A stretch of 64,000 bases of DNA from Rhodospirillaceae bacterium (GCA_011523655.1 WTGH01000010.1:248001-312000); one strand, 5' to 3'. Positions 26,313-34,921 are shown, numbered from the stretch's first letter. Program-made: numbers and translations. The notes: generated from the sequence alone by a model not told the origin.

Positions 26313-27281
26313 TCAATAGGTTGCGTAGACGTCTTCGAGCACCGCTTCGGGCGTCGGCCGCGGCGCCGCCCTGGCCGCGGCGACGGCCTCATCGACTGTG
26401 TCGGCGGTCTCGCGATCGATCCCGTCGAGTTCCGCCGCTTCGAGCAACGCGCCTTCGATCGTCCTGCGGCGGAAATTGAGCAGGCAATCGTTGCCCTCGC
26501 GCAGGGCCTCGACCTCGCCCTTCGCGCGGTAGAGTTGGGGATCGCCCTCGAAATGGCCGAAATACCGCATCGCCTTGGCGTAGATCGCGCTCGGCCCGTT
26601 GCCGTCCCGGGCGTGCCCGATCGCCTGGCGGGCGGCTTCGTGAACCGAAAAGAAATCCGTCCCGTCCGCTTCCCAGACCGGTAGGCCGAAACCGGCGATC
26701 CGCTTTACCGGATCTTCGGTGCCCACGCCGTAGGAGGCGCCCGTGTGCTCGCTGTAGCCGTTGTTCTCGAACACGAAGACCTTGGGAACCTTGAGCACGA
26801 CGGCCATGTTCATGGCCTCGAAGACGGTGCCCTGGTTGGAGGCGCCGTCGCCGCTGAAAGAGACCGCCACGCTGCCGTCCTTCTTGACCTTCGACGCGAT
26901 CGCGGCGCCGACCGCAATCGGCGGGCCGCCGCCGACGATCGCATTGGCACCCAGCATGCCCTTGTCGACATCGGCGATGTGCATCGAACCGCTGCGGCCT
27001 TTGCACATGCCGTCGCGGCTTCCGTAAATCTCGAGCATCATCGCCGTCACGTCGCAGCCCTTGGCGATCGAATGGCCGTGGCCGCGATGGGTGCTGATGA
27101 TGTAGTCGCGATCCGTAAGGTTCTCGCAGACCCCGACGGCGATCGCTTCCTGCCCGGCATAGAGGTGGATGAAGCCGGCGATTTCCCCGGTGCGGTTCTC
27201 GACGTGGAGACGCTCTTCGAACGCCCGGATCATCGCCATTTGTCGATAGGCGCGAAGCATTTCCTGGCGGCTGATTTGCAC
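26313..27281 (-). CDS. 2-oxoacid dehydrogenase complex E1 component, alpha subunit
   Basis: Thiamine-diphosphate-binding subunit (322 residues). The TPP motif is FSGDGASNQG followed by an Asn in VFENNGYSEH, and the phosphorylation-loop-like region is YFGHFEGDP. I start at GTG 27281, which has AGGAAGGA ten bases upstream and gives the usual N-terminal VQISRQEMLRAYRQM; an in-frame TTG at 27326 would add fifteen unconvincing residues. First gene of the E1alpha-E1beta-E2 operon. Its position among Rieske, P450 and CoA-ligase genes suggests a 2-oxoacid made in the local pathway, possibly acetoin- or branched-type; the substrate is not readable. Confidence 0.92.
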   Translation of the reverse strand: MQISRQEMLRAYRQMAMIRAFEERLHVENRTGEIAGFIHLYAGQEAIAVGVCENLTDRDYIISTHRGHGHSIAKGCDVTAMMLEIYGSRDGMCKGRSGSMHIADVDKGMLGANAIVGGGPPIAVGAAIASKVKKDGSVAVSFSGDGASNQGTVFEAMNMAVVLKVPKVFVFENNGYSEHTGASYGVGTEDPVKRIAGFGLPVWEADGTDFFSVHEAARQAIGHARDGNGPSAIYAKAMRYFGHFEGDPQLYRAKGEVEALREGNDCLLNFRRRTIEGALLEAAELDGIDRETADTVDEAVAAARAAPRPTPEAVLEDVYATY

Positions 27282-27384
27282 GGCGGTGCGTTCCTTCCTG
27301 AGCAGAACGGGCGAACCCGGGCGCAATTTTTCGACGCGGCGCCTGATGTCTACAAATTATGGCGATAACCGTATACACGCATTT

Positions 27385-28125
27385 TCAGCGTTCCGCCGCC
27401 CAGCGGATGCTGCGGCGAAGCAGTTCGTAGAAGACCGGCAACTGCCAGGCGCCGCGCTCGACATAGGGGTAGAAGTCCGCCAGCGGCCGCAAATCGTACC
27501 GGCCGCGGGCATGCCCGAGCGTGAGGTAGAGAACCTCGCCGCCGCCATGCTCGCGCAGATACATCACCGCATGGTCGTCTTCCGGCCAGGTGTCGCGGAC
27601 GAAGAGATCCGTCTTGCCGCCGAACCGGGTGGCCAGGAGCGGCATGTTGCCGGGGAGGCAGTCCTGCAAATACTGCTCGTCCTCGACGACGAAATTCGCG
27701 ATCCCCGCGACGAGCGGGTGTTCCCTGGCCGTGTTGACAACCTTGTAGCGTCCGATCGGCGAGGGATGGGCCTGGAACTGGCTGCCGATCATAGCGAGAA
27801 AGTCCGGATCGAGCGGCGGGCACTCGACCCGGTTGTCGGCGCGAAACGTCAGCACCGAGTTTGTGCCGTGCAAGGCGAGCCAGCGCCGGCCGCGCCCGAG
27901 GAAACGCGCGAGGGCCGCGATTTCATCGCCGCACGGAACGACATCGCACGTGTAGGTGACCAGGACGTCCGCTTCGGCGATCGCCCGGGTATCGCTGTAG
28001 TCCGATCCCACGGTCACCCGGATCCGCTCGTGCTCGGCGAGCAGCTTGAGCAATTCGATCCGGGCGAAATCGATGTCGTGGTACTTCCCTCCGGCAACGA
28101 GATACGCGTTGATCGGCCCGGTCAT
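27385..28125 (-). CDS. ThuA-like family protein
   Basis: A 246-residue protein with the trehalose-utilisation (ThuA-like, glutamine-amidotransferase-like) fold. Visible features are an opening AYLVAGGKYHDIDFARIELL, a central GRGRRWLALHGTN, TAREHPLVAGIANF and DHAVMYLREHGGGEVLYLTLGHARG split over its last third. ATG 28125 is preceded by GGAGGG at the usual distance. ThuA proteins occur in sugar and environmental catabolic clusters with mostly unknown reactions. Here it is 55 bases downstream of a Rieske oxygenase gene and likely co-transcribed with it and the SDR. Confidence 0.85.
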   Translation of the reverse strand: MTGPINAYLVAGGKYHDIDFARIELLKLLAEHERIRVTVGSDYSDTRAIAEADVLVTYTCDVVPCGDEIAALARFLGRGRRWLALHGTNSVLTFRADNRVECPPLDPDFLAMIGSQFQAHPSPIGRYKVVNTAREHPLVAGIANFVVEDEQYLQDCLPGNMPLLATRFGGKTDLFVRDTWPEDDHAVMYLREHGGGEVLYLTLGHARGRYDLRPLADFYPYVERGAWQLPVFYELLRRSIRWAAER

Positions 28126-28180
28126 CGGTTCCAGCCCTCCGCGCCGCTGCGTACGAAGACGATTCGGTAAGGCAGCACGC

Positions 28181-29494
28181 CTACGGACCTTCGCGACCGC
28201 CATCCCGCGGGTCGCGCTCGAGATAGTCGGCGATCACCTTGTGGAAATGGCGAATTCGCGTTTCCTGTTTGCCGAGCCAAAGACCCTCGAACGCCGTCGA
28301 GTGCATTCCCGCCTGCACCCGGGGCAGGTTCGCGGCATCCTGATCGAGAACGAGGCCGAGCGATTTCTCGCCGTGTTTGAAATGGCGATGCCTCGGCCGC
28401 CGCGGCGGCGGCTCCTCGTCCGACTTGAGCAGCCTGAAATTCTGCAGGTCGAAATACATCCGGTTCGGGTCGGTCGGATGCGGCCGATGGCGAAACAGCA
28501 TCAGGTCGTCGGCATGGGTGTTCAGCGTTACGTTGGGAAAGATCAGGTAGTTGTAGTCGTCGGTCAGCTGGTCATCCTCCAGCTCGGAATAGTCGAGCCC
28601 GACCTCCGGGCTGTGCTCGCGTTTCCAGCGCTGAACCGCGCGGCGCACGTCTTCCACCCTGCCGTCGAAATCCGCGGGATCCATGTCCGCGTCGCGCATG
28701 ATCAGCTTTATCAGCGGCGGGATTTCGGTGGTTTCGCCGACCCGATGGCTGACCGTGGCGAACGGCACGATGTAGCGGCTGTGGCGCCCGAAACAGTCGA
28801 TCCGGACCTTGAAGTCGTCCAGGTAATAGAGCAGCTGGGGATGGATGCCCTGAACGTGATAACTCTCGTTGAAGGCGTCCACCGAGGTCTTCCAGTTGCA
28901 GTCCCACTCGACCGTCCAGTCGCGGGTCATGATCATCCGCTCGAAATGATATCGATCGAGCTGGTCCGGTAGCGGCTGAAGATACTCGAGAAGCGGTTCC
29001 GGCTCGGGGTTCATGGTGAACCAGACGAAACTGCCCCAGCTGTCGCATGCCAGTTCGACCAGCCCGTGACAGGGCGCGCCCTGCGGAAACGTCTCGATAT
29101 CCGGTATGCGGCTGATCCGGCCGCTCAGATCGTATTCCCAGTGATGGTAGCCGCACTTCAGCGTGTCGTCGGTGTGGCCGAGCCCGGGCGGAGCGACACG
29201 GTTACCCCGGTGCTGACAGACATTGTAGAAGGCGCGGACCGTGTCATCCTGCTGGCGCACGACCAGAATCGATTCCCGGCCGACATCGTGGACGTAGTAG
29301 TCGCCCGGCTCCGGGATCGCATCTTCGCGGCAGGCCAGAAGCCAGACTTTCGTCCATAGCGCGGCCCATTCCCGCTCCATGAACGCCGGGCAGGTGTATT
29401 TCTCCTTCGGAATCATCGCCGTGCCGAAGTCGAACCCGGAGGCATCCACCACCGGGAACTCCGTTTCGTCGGTTCTGGTTCGCTGTACCGCCAA
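28181..29494 (-). CDS. Rieske non-heme iron oxygenase, alpha subunit (second copy)
   Basis: Oxygenase alpha subunit (437 residues). Rieske ligands are CQHRG (Cys93, His95) and CGYHHW (Cys114, His117), where the common CxYHGW has His instead of Gly. The iron site is DAFNESYHVQGIHP. The C-terminal half contains a proline/arginine/histidine-rich insert (PPPRRPRHRHFKHG). The TTG at 29494 has GGAG six bases upstream and is the only good start in front of the domain; ATG choices lie inside it. It is 15 bases downstream of an SDR and upstream of the ThuA-like gene. It belongs to the phthalate/aromatic-acid group broadly; its substrate is unknown. Confidence 0.9.
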   Translation of the reverse strand: MAVQRTRTDETEFPVVDASGFDFGTAMIPKEKYTCPAFMEREWAALWTKVWLLACREDAIPEPGDYYVHDVGRESILVVRQQDDTVRAFYNVCQHRGNRVAPPGLGHTDDTLKCGYHHWEYDLSGRISRIPDIETFPQGAPCHGLVELACDSWGSFVWFTMNPEPEPLLEYLQPLPDQLDRYHFERMIMTRDWTVEWDCNWKTSVDAFNESYHVQGIHPQLLYYLDDFKVRIDCFGRHSRYIVPFATVSHRVGETTEIPPLIKLIMRDADMDPADFDGRVEDVRRAVQRWKREHSPEVGLDYSELEDDQLTDDYNYLIFPNVTLNTHADDLMLFRHRPHPTDPNRMYFDLQNFRLLKSDEEPPPRRPRHRHFKHGEKSLGLVLDQDAANLPRVQAGMHSTAFEGLWLGKQETRIRHFHKVIADYLERDPRDGGREGP

Positions 29495-29509
29495 AGCCGG
29501 CTCCGTGGC

Positions 29510-30280
29510 TCAGAAACCGATTCGCTGGGAAAAGCCGCCGTCGACCGGAATCTGCGTGCCGTTCACCCAGCTTGCAGCGGGGCTGGCCAGGAAAACCGCG
29601 TATCGGGCGATCTCGTCGGCTGTGGAAAGCCGCCGCGACGGATGCTGCCGCACGGTCGCGTTGTAGAGTTTCGGATCGGCGTATTCCAGCATTTCCCACC
29701 GGCTTCCTTCGAACGCGGCGGGACCCGGCGCCATGGCGTTCACCCGGATCCCGGACGGCGCCAGCGCGTGCGAAAGCTGCTTGGCATGAGTCGCCAGGGC
29801 GGATTTCAGAGCGTTGTAGGCCAGCGGCGGCCCGAACGCTTCGCCGGAAAGAGCCTCGCCGATCATCACAATGGCCGCGCGGCTCGAGTCCTTCATCGCG
29901 TCGGCAAGGAGCTCGCATCCGCGAACGGCCGCCAAGACGTCGATCTCGAAATTGCGATACCAGTCGCGCTCGCTGTCCTTGCCGTCCATCCCGCCGCCGG
30001 CGCTGACGTTGGCAATGAAAAGGTCGACGCCGCCCAGGGCCTCGCGCGCTTCCGAGAGCCATTGCACATAGCGCTCGCCGTCCCGCACGTTGAGGGCGGA
30101 ACCGAAGGCACGAACGCCGCGCTTTTCAAGGGATTCGACCGCGTCGGCCACCCGGCTGTCCGCGCGTGCGCACAGCGCGATATCGCAGCCTTCTTCCGCG
30201 AGCAGTTCGGCGATCCGCCGCCCGATGCCCCGGCTCGCTCCGGTAACGATCGCCTTGCCGCCCTGCAATCCCAGGTCCAT
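29510..30280 (-). CDS. SDR family oxidoreductase (second copy)
   Basis: A 256-residue SDR paralogous to the one at 23106: both begin MDLGL.G.KAI.TGA.RGIGRRIA.LLA and share NVSAGGG, SWYRNFEI/DWYRNFEI and the ending FLASPAASWV. Catalytic Tyr and Lys are in AYNALKSAL. The usual catalytic serine lies in a less standard context (GEALSGEAFG). First gene of a three-gene minus-strand unit (SDR-Rieske-ThuA). The divergent DUF35/thiolase operon starts 146 bp away. Confidence 0.9.
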   Translation of the reverse strand: MDLGLQGGKAIVTGASRGIGRRIAELLAEEGCDIALCARADSRVADAVESLEKRGVRAFGSALNVRDGERYVQWLSEAREALGGVDLFIANVSAGGGMDGKDSERDWYRNFEIDVLAAVRGCELLADAMKDSSRAAIVMIGEALSGEAFGPPLAYNALKSALATHAKQLSHALAPSGIRVNAMAPGPAAFEGSRWEMLEYADPKLYNATVRQHPSRRLSTADEIARYAVFLASPAASWVNGTQIPVDGGFSQRIGF

Positions 30281-30426
30281 TCAGGCTCCCCTTGCCGCGG
30301 CAGATTCCGGCGCGTTGCCCCGGCGCGCGCGATGCTAGTATACAGCGGATAACAATCCAAGCGTGCTTCCCTGCCGTCACGGCGCCCGAGAGAGAGGGCC
30401 CGGACAAACCGACACCGGACATCGCA

Positions 30427-30819
30427 ATGGATGAATCGGCGAGCCTGACGCCGGCGCCGCAGTTCATGAAGTTTCTGCGCGACGGCCGGATCCTCCTGCA
30501 GCGGTCGAAGGCGACCGGTCGGGTCTTCTATTACCCGCGCATTGCAGAGCCGGGGACGGGCTCGACGGAGCTGGACTGGGTCGAGGTTTCCGGCCTCGGC
30601 CGCGTCTACTCGACCACGGTCATTCGCCGCCGGCCGCCCGAACCGCATCGGAACATCGCCCTGATCGACCTGGATGAAGGGCCACGCCTGCTGAGCCGGA
30701 TCGAGGGTATGGACCCGGACCTTGTCCGTATCGGCATGAGGGTGCAGGCGCGCATCGCCGGTGAAGAGGAGCCTCTCATCGTCTTCGTGCGCGCGAGCGG
30801 CGGGGAAGCGTCGGCGTGA
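30427..30819 (+). CDS. DUF35 OB-fold protein, thiolase partner
   Basis: A 130-residue acyl-CoA-associated DUF35 protein. The OB-fold part (about 45-125) has WVEVSGLGRVYSTTVIRR and IALIDLDEGPRLLSRIEG. The N-terminal segment that usually carries a rubredoxin-like zinc ribbon (CxxCG..FFPPR..C) reads RSKATGRVFYYPR, with both cysteines replaced, so zinc binding is probably lost. DUF35 proteins form complexes with thiolase-fold enzymes, and the next gene is such an enzyme with a four-base GTGA overlap. ATG 30427 gives the standard start; an upstream in-frame start is possible. Confidence 0.85.
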   Translation: MDESASLTPAPQFMKFLRDGRILLQRSKATGRVFYYPRIAEPGTGSTELDWVEVSGLGRVYSTTVIRRRPPEPHRNIALIDLDEGPRLLSRIEGMDPDLVRIGMRVQARIAGEEEPLIVFVRASGGEASA

Positions 30820-31976
30820 ACGCTCAAGCCGGATTTCCGCGCGGCGGCACTGCCATCGTCGGCGCCGCCACTTTCGGCCTCGGGGAGGCGCCGGGCTTCG
30901 AGGCGATCGACCTGGCGGCGCAGGCGTCGCTCGCCGCCTTGCGCGATGCCGGCCTCGCCGTGCGCGAGGTCGATGCCCTGTTCGTCGGACTCCCGCAGGA
31001 CTACCTGTCGGGCCTGACCCTTGCGGAATATCTCGGCGTCCGGCCGCAGCTCACCGACAACAACAGGACCGGCGGTTCCAGCTTCCTCACCCATACCGTC
31101 TGGGCCGCACTGGCGCTTGCCGCCGGCATGTGCGACGTGGCGCTGATCGCCTACGGCAGCACCCAGCGGACCGGCGCCGGCCGCCTGGTCTCCTCCTGGC
31201 GCGGTTCCCCGTTCGAAGAGGCATACGACCCCGCCATGCCGATCGCCGGATACGCCCTGGCTGCGGCGCGGCATATGCACGAGTACGGCACGACGCGGGA
31301 GCAGTTGGCGGAGGTCGCCGTATCCGCGCGCCGCTGGGCGCAGCTCAACCCGGAGGCCTACAAGCGCGATCCCCTTACCGTCGACCAGTGCCTGTCCGCC
31401 CGCATGGTCGCCGACCCGCTCACGGTGCGGGACTGCTGCCTGGTCACGGACGGCGCCGCTGCGATCGTGATGACCCGCGCGGACCGCGCCCGCGACCTGC
31501 AGAGACCGCCGGTGTACCTGTTGGGCGCCGGCTCGGCGGTGACGCACAAGGAAATCGCCCAGATGCCCGATCTGACGGCGACCGGGGCGGCCGAGTCGGG
31601 CCGGCGAGCGTATGAGTCTGCGGGCGTAACGCCGTCGGACATCGATGTCGTACAGCTTTACGATGCCTTCACGATCAATACGATCCTGTTTCTGGAGGAT
31701 CTCGGCTTCTGTCCCAAAGGGGAAGGGGGCCGCTTCGTCGGGGAGTCGCATATTGCGCCGGGCGGTCCGCTGCCCGTCAACACGAACGGGGGCGGCCTTT
31801 CCTGCGTTCATCCGGGAATGTACGGCCTGTTCACCCTTGTTGAAGCCGTCATGCAATTGAGAGGATCGGCCGGCGTGCGGCAGGTCGAGGGCGCGAGGCT
31901 CGCCCTGTGCCACGGCAACGGCGGTGTGCTGTCCAGCCAGGCGACGAACATTCTCGGCACCGAAGAAACTCTCTGA
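30816..31976 (+). CDS. Thiolase-like protein lacking the acylation cysteine; candidate retro-aldolase
   Basis: A 386-residue SCP2-thiolase-fold protein. The segment that should contain the nucleophile (NNNCSTGS in SCP2) reads DNNRTGGSSFL, with Arg in place of Cys. The GHPxG-like histidine survives in CVHPGMYG and a cysteine is kept in LCHGNGGVLSS. Loss of the nucleophile with a DUF35 partner is the hallmark of Ltp2-type enzymes, which with the DUF35 domain of ChsH2 carry out a retro-aldol cleavage in steroid side-chain degradation. GTG 30816 overlaps the DUF35 stop. Its neighbours are a P450 and SDRs, consistent with side-chain cleavage. Confidence 0.85.
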   Translation: MNAQAGFPRGGTAIVGAATFGLGEAPGFEAIDLAAQASLAALRDAGLAVREVDALFVGLPQDYLSGLTLAEYLGVRPQLTDNNRTGGSSFLTHTVWAALALAAGMCDVALIAYGSTQRTGAGRLVSSWRGSPFEEAYDPAMPIAGYALAAARHMHEYGTTREQLAEVAVSARRWAQLNPEAYKRDPLTVDQCLSARMVADPLTVRDCCLVTDGAAAIVMTRADRARDLQRPPVYLLGAGSAVTHKEIAQMPDLTATGAAESGRRAYESAGVTPSDIDVVQLYDAFTINTILFLEDLGFCPKGEGGRFVGESHIAPGGPLPVNTNGGGLSCVHPGMYGLFTLVEAVMQLRGSAGVRQVEGARLALCHGNGGVLSSQATNILGTEETL

Positions 31977-31990
31977 ACGGCGGAGGCTCC

Positions 31991-33283
31991 ATGACGGCAG
32001 CGGACCGGGTTCCAGAACGGGCACACGCGCTCGATATCGACCTGCGCCGGGCGGAGACGCAGAACTGCCCGTATGCCGCCTACGATAAGCTGCGCGAGGA
32101 GGCGCCGGTCTGGCACGATCCGAACACCGGTTACTTCGTGATTTCCCGCTACGAAATCCTGAAGGAGGTTCTTCTCGACACGGAGCGCTTCAGCAACATT
32201 CCGGACCCGGAACAGATGTTCGTTACGCAGGAACGCACCGAACTGCTTCGAAACCTTTACGAAAAGAAGGGATGGTATCCCGCGCCCAACCTGGCAAAAC
32301 GCGACGACCCGAACCACAGGCAGATGCGCAAGCTGTTCGAGCAGGCGTATCGGGCAAGCCGGATAAAACAGATGGAACCGTTCGTGCGCGAGGTCAGCGA
32401 ACGGCTGGTCGACGGCTTCATCGACCGGGGCCGGTGCGACTGGGTGCGGGAATTCGCGATCCCGCTGCCCCTCATCGTCATCATTCATCAGGTCGGCGCG
32501 CGCGAGGAGGATATGTGGCGCATCAAGGCCTGGACCGACGCCTACGTTCAAAGATTGAGCCTCATGCACGGCGAGGAAACGGATGTGTGGGCGACGGAGA
32601 TGGAAATCGAGATGCAGCACTATTTTCAGCCCATCTTCGAGCGCCTGCGCGAGGAGCCCGACGACACGCTGCTCAGCCACCTGGTGAATACCGAGATTCC
32701 CGAATGGGGCCGCACGCTGAACGACAATGAACTGCACGCCGAGATGATGACCGACACCTTCGTCGGCGGTGCGGAGACCACGACGAATGCGCTGTCGGGG
32801 GGCATACTCCTCCTCATTCAGAGTCCGGGGGCGTGGCGCCGGCTCAAGGCTGACCCCGACAGGTACCTGCGCACGTTCGTCGAGGAGGTTCTCAGGCTGG
32901 AGAGCCCGGTCCAGTTCCTGTTCCGGTTTGCAGCCAGGGACCTCGACCTCTGCGGCGTTCACATTCCCAAAGGGAGCCGCATCATGGCCGGCTACGGCGC
33001 CGCAAATCGCGACGAGCGCCAGTTTCCGGAGGCGGCGCGCCTCGATCTGGAGCGGGCCAACGCCGCAAGCCATCTGGCTTTCGGTTCCGGAACGCACCAT
33101 TGTCTCGGCGCCTCTCTCGCCCGGCGGGAACTGCATTGCGGGTTCCAGGCGTTCATCGACCGGATCGACGATTTCCGGCTGGCTCCCGAACAGGGCGAAT
33201 TCAGCTACGCGCCGCACATGTTCCTGCGGGCCTTGAAGGAACTGCATATCGAGTTTGAGGCGAAACCGCGAAGGCAGGCGTAG
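31991..33283 (+). CDS. Cytochrome P450 monooxygenase
   Basis: Bacterial class I-type P450 (430 residues, soluble, no membrane anchor). The I-helix acid-alcohol motif is GGAETTT, the ExxR motif is EEVLRLESP, and the heme-thiolate loop is FGSGTHHCLG with Cys371. ATG 31991 follows CGGAGG. It lies 14 bases after the thiolase-like gene, so likely co-transcribed. No ferredoxin or ferredoxin reductase is adjacent, so the redox partners must be elsewhere. The substrate is unknown; its companions suggest hydroxylation of an alkyl chain or ring of a carboxylic acid. Confidence 0.95.
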   Translation: MTAADRVPERAHALDIDLRRAETQNCPYAAYDKLREEAPVWHDPNTGYFVISRYEILKEVLLDTERFSNIPDPEQMFVTQERTELLRNLYEKKGWYPAPNLAKRDDPNHRQMRKLFEQAYRASRIKQMEPFVREVSERLVDGFIDRGRCDWVREFAIPLPLIVIIHQVGAREEDMWRIKAWTDAYVQRLSLMHGEETDVWATEMEIEMQHYFQPIFERLREEPDDTLLSHLVNTEIPEWGRTLNDNELHAEMMTDTFVGGAETTTNALSGGILLLIQSPGAWRRLKADPDRYLRTFVEEVLRLESPVQFLFRFAARDLDLCGVHIPKGSRIMAGYGAANRDERQFPEAARLDLERANAASHLAFGSGTHHCLGASLARRELHCGFQAFIDRIDDFRLAPEQGEFSYAPHMFLRALKELHIEFEAKPRRQA

Positions 33284-33357
33284 AGGCGACAGTCCATTGT
33301 ACGGAAGCGAATTCCCCGAAACAGGCGGACCACCGGACCGGGAGCGGCGGATCAGTC

Positions 33358-34110
33358 ATGGATCTTGAGATCGAGGGGCGCGGCGCGTTCGTCGTCGGCG
33401 CAACCGGCGACATCGGGCGGGCGACTGTCGAGCGGCTGCTGGCGGAAGGGGCGCGGGTCGTCGCCGGCGCCCGCTCTGCCGCCCGGATGGCCGGGACGCT
33501 GGGCGCTGCAGGGCTCGACGTGCACGGCATGGTGGAAATCGATCTGCGCGACGAGGCGTCGACGGCGGCGGCAGCCGGGCGCGCTGAGGAGCTTCTGGGC
33601 GGCGCGATCGACATCCTGGTTTGCGCCGCCGGCGGCGACGTTACCTATGCGCCGGTCTGGGAGATTCCGCCGGACGTGTACGAACGGGACTACCGGATCA
33701 AGGTCGTCGGCACCTCGCAACTGTGCACCAGGGTCGCCGCCCACATGGTTGAACGCGGCTCGGGCGCGATCGTCAACGTGATCGGGATCGCTACCGACAT
33801 CGTGGTCACCGTCAATCCTGCGGGGAGCGCGGCAAACTCGGGGCTGCGCAGCTTTACGCGGGTCCTGGCCCGGGAAGTTGCCGGTTCGGGCGTCCGGGTC
33901 GTCGGCGTCAGCCCCGGATTTGTTGAAGGCGAACGCCTGGCCCGGTTCGCCACCGACGAACAGACCCGGCAGCTGAAGGAATCGATTCCGCTCCGCGCGC
34001 TCGCGGATCCGAAGGAACTGGCCGACGTGATCGTGTTTGTTGCGTCGCCGCGGGCAAGCTACATCACGGGCGAGATTGTCATCGTGGACGGCGGGGCCAC
34101 CCTGCGGTGA
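33358..34110 (+). CDS. SDR-fold protein without the Tyr/Lys catalytic pair
   Basis: A 250-residue SDR. The nucleotide-binding loop is VVGATGDIGRAT and the CAAGGD segment replaces NNAG. At the catalytic position the sequence reads PAGSAANSGLRSF, so Tyr becomes Gly and Lys becomes Asn; this is not a shift in register, because the flanking RSFTRVLAREVAG aligns well. Catalysis by the standard mechanism is unlikely. It may be a regulatory or structural partner of the adjacent intact SDR, or use other residues. Family placement is secure. Confidence 0.85.
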   Translation: MDLEIEGRGAFVVGATGDIGRATVERLLAEGARVVAGARSAARMAGTLGAAGLDVHGMVEIDLRDEASTAAAAGRAEELLGGAIDILVCAAGGDVTYAPVWEIPPDVYERDYRIKVVGTSQLCTRVAAHMVERGSGAIVNVIGIATDIVVTVNPAGSAANSGLRSFTRVLAREVAGSGVRVVGVSPGFVEGERLARFATDEQTRQLKESIPLRALADPKELADVIVFVASPRASYITGEIVIVDGGATLR

Positions 34111-34165
34111 GGCAAACGCGTCCCCGAAACCTCGCTGGCGGCGCGCGGAGGAGGTCGAAGCCGGG

Positions 34166-34921
34166 ATGAGATTCACGGATCGAGTGCTGTTTGCCACCGG
34201 TGCCGGCTCCGGCATCGCCGCGGCTGCGGCGCGGCAATTTTCGGCCGAAGGGGGCCGCGTCGCGGTGGCCGACATCGACGGCGAGCGGGCGGCGGACATG
34301 GCCGCTTCGCTGGACGGCGCTATCGGAATCCACTGCGACGTCTCCAGCGAAGAATCGGTGAACCGCGCCGTTGCCGAGACCCGAAAGAGGCTGGGGCGGA
34401 TCGATGCTGTCCTGAACGCTGCCGGACACGCCGATTTCGGTCCGATCGACGACTATTCGATCGAGCGGTGGAACCGGATGATCGCTGTCCACGCGACGGG
34501 AACTTTTCTCGTGTGCAAGGCCGCCGTGCCGGCGCTGCGCGCTCAAGGCGGCGGTTCGATCGTCAACGTGTCATCCATCGCGGCGCATGTGGGACGGATG
34601 AACCTCGTGGCCTACACCGCCGCCAAGGGTGCGATCCTTTCCATGTCCCGGCAGCTCGCGCTCGAATTGGCCGGGGACCGGATCCGCGTCAACGTCGTCG
34701 CGCCCGGCGTGGTGCGGACCGGGCTTACCGAAGCCGCCTATGTCGAACGGGGAGGCGGCGACTTCGACAAGGGCGCGGCGCAGGTCGTCGCCGACACGCC
34801 GCAGAAACGGGTCGCGGCTCCGGAGGAAATCGCGGCCCCGATCTGTTTCCTGCTTTCGGACGAGGCGAGTTTCTGCACCGGGTCGGTGATAACGCCGGAC
34901 GGCGGCATGACCGCGATCTGA
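34166..34921 (+). CDS. SDR family oxidoreductase
   Basis: A 251-residue short-chain dehydrogenase with ATGAGSGIAAAAA, NAAGHADFG, catalytic Ser in SIVNVSSIAAH and YxxxK in AYTAAKGAI. C-terminal TPDGGMTAI is typical. It starts 55 bases after the degenerate SDR; the two could pair as active and inactive subunits. It closes the plus-strand operon DUF35-thiolase-P450-SDR-SDR and converges on the GMC oxidoreductase gene. Likely oxidises an alcohol product of the P450 (inference). Confidence 0.92.
   Translation: MRFTDRVLFATGAGSGIAAAAARQFSAEGGRVAVADIDGERAADMAASLDGAIGIHCDVSSEESVNRAVAETRKRLGRIDAVLNAAGHADFGPIDDYSIERWNRMIAVHATGTFLVCKAAVPALRAQGGGSIVNVSSIAAHVGRMNLVAYTAAKGAILSMSRQLALELAGDRIRVNVVAPGVVRTGLTEAAYVERGGGDFDKGAAQVVADTPQKRVAAPEEIAAPICFLLSDEASFCTGSVITPDGGMTAI

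Noticed and set aside
30343..30356. GCGGATAACAAT identical to part of the lac operator
   Set aside because: Only one half resembles the operator and no LacI-type gene is near; likely coincidence.
30427..30819. Possible regulatory OB-fold RNA-binding protein
   Set aside because: Overlap with the thiolase-like gene and the DUF35 strand pattern fit an acyl-CoA-enzyme partner better.
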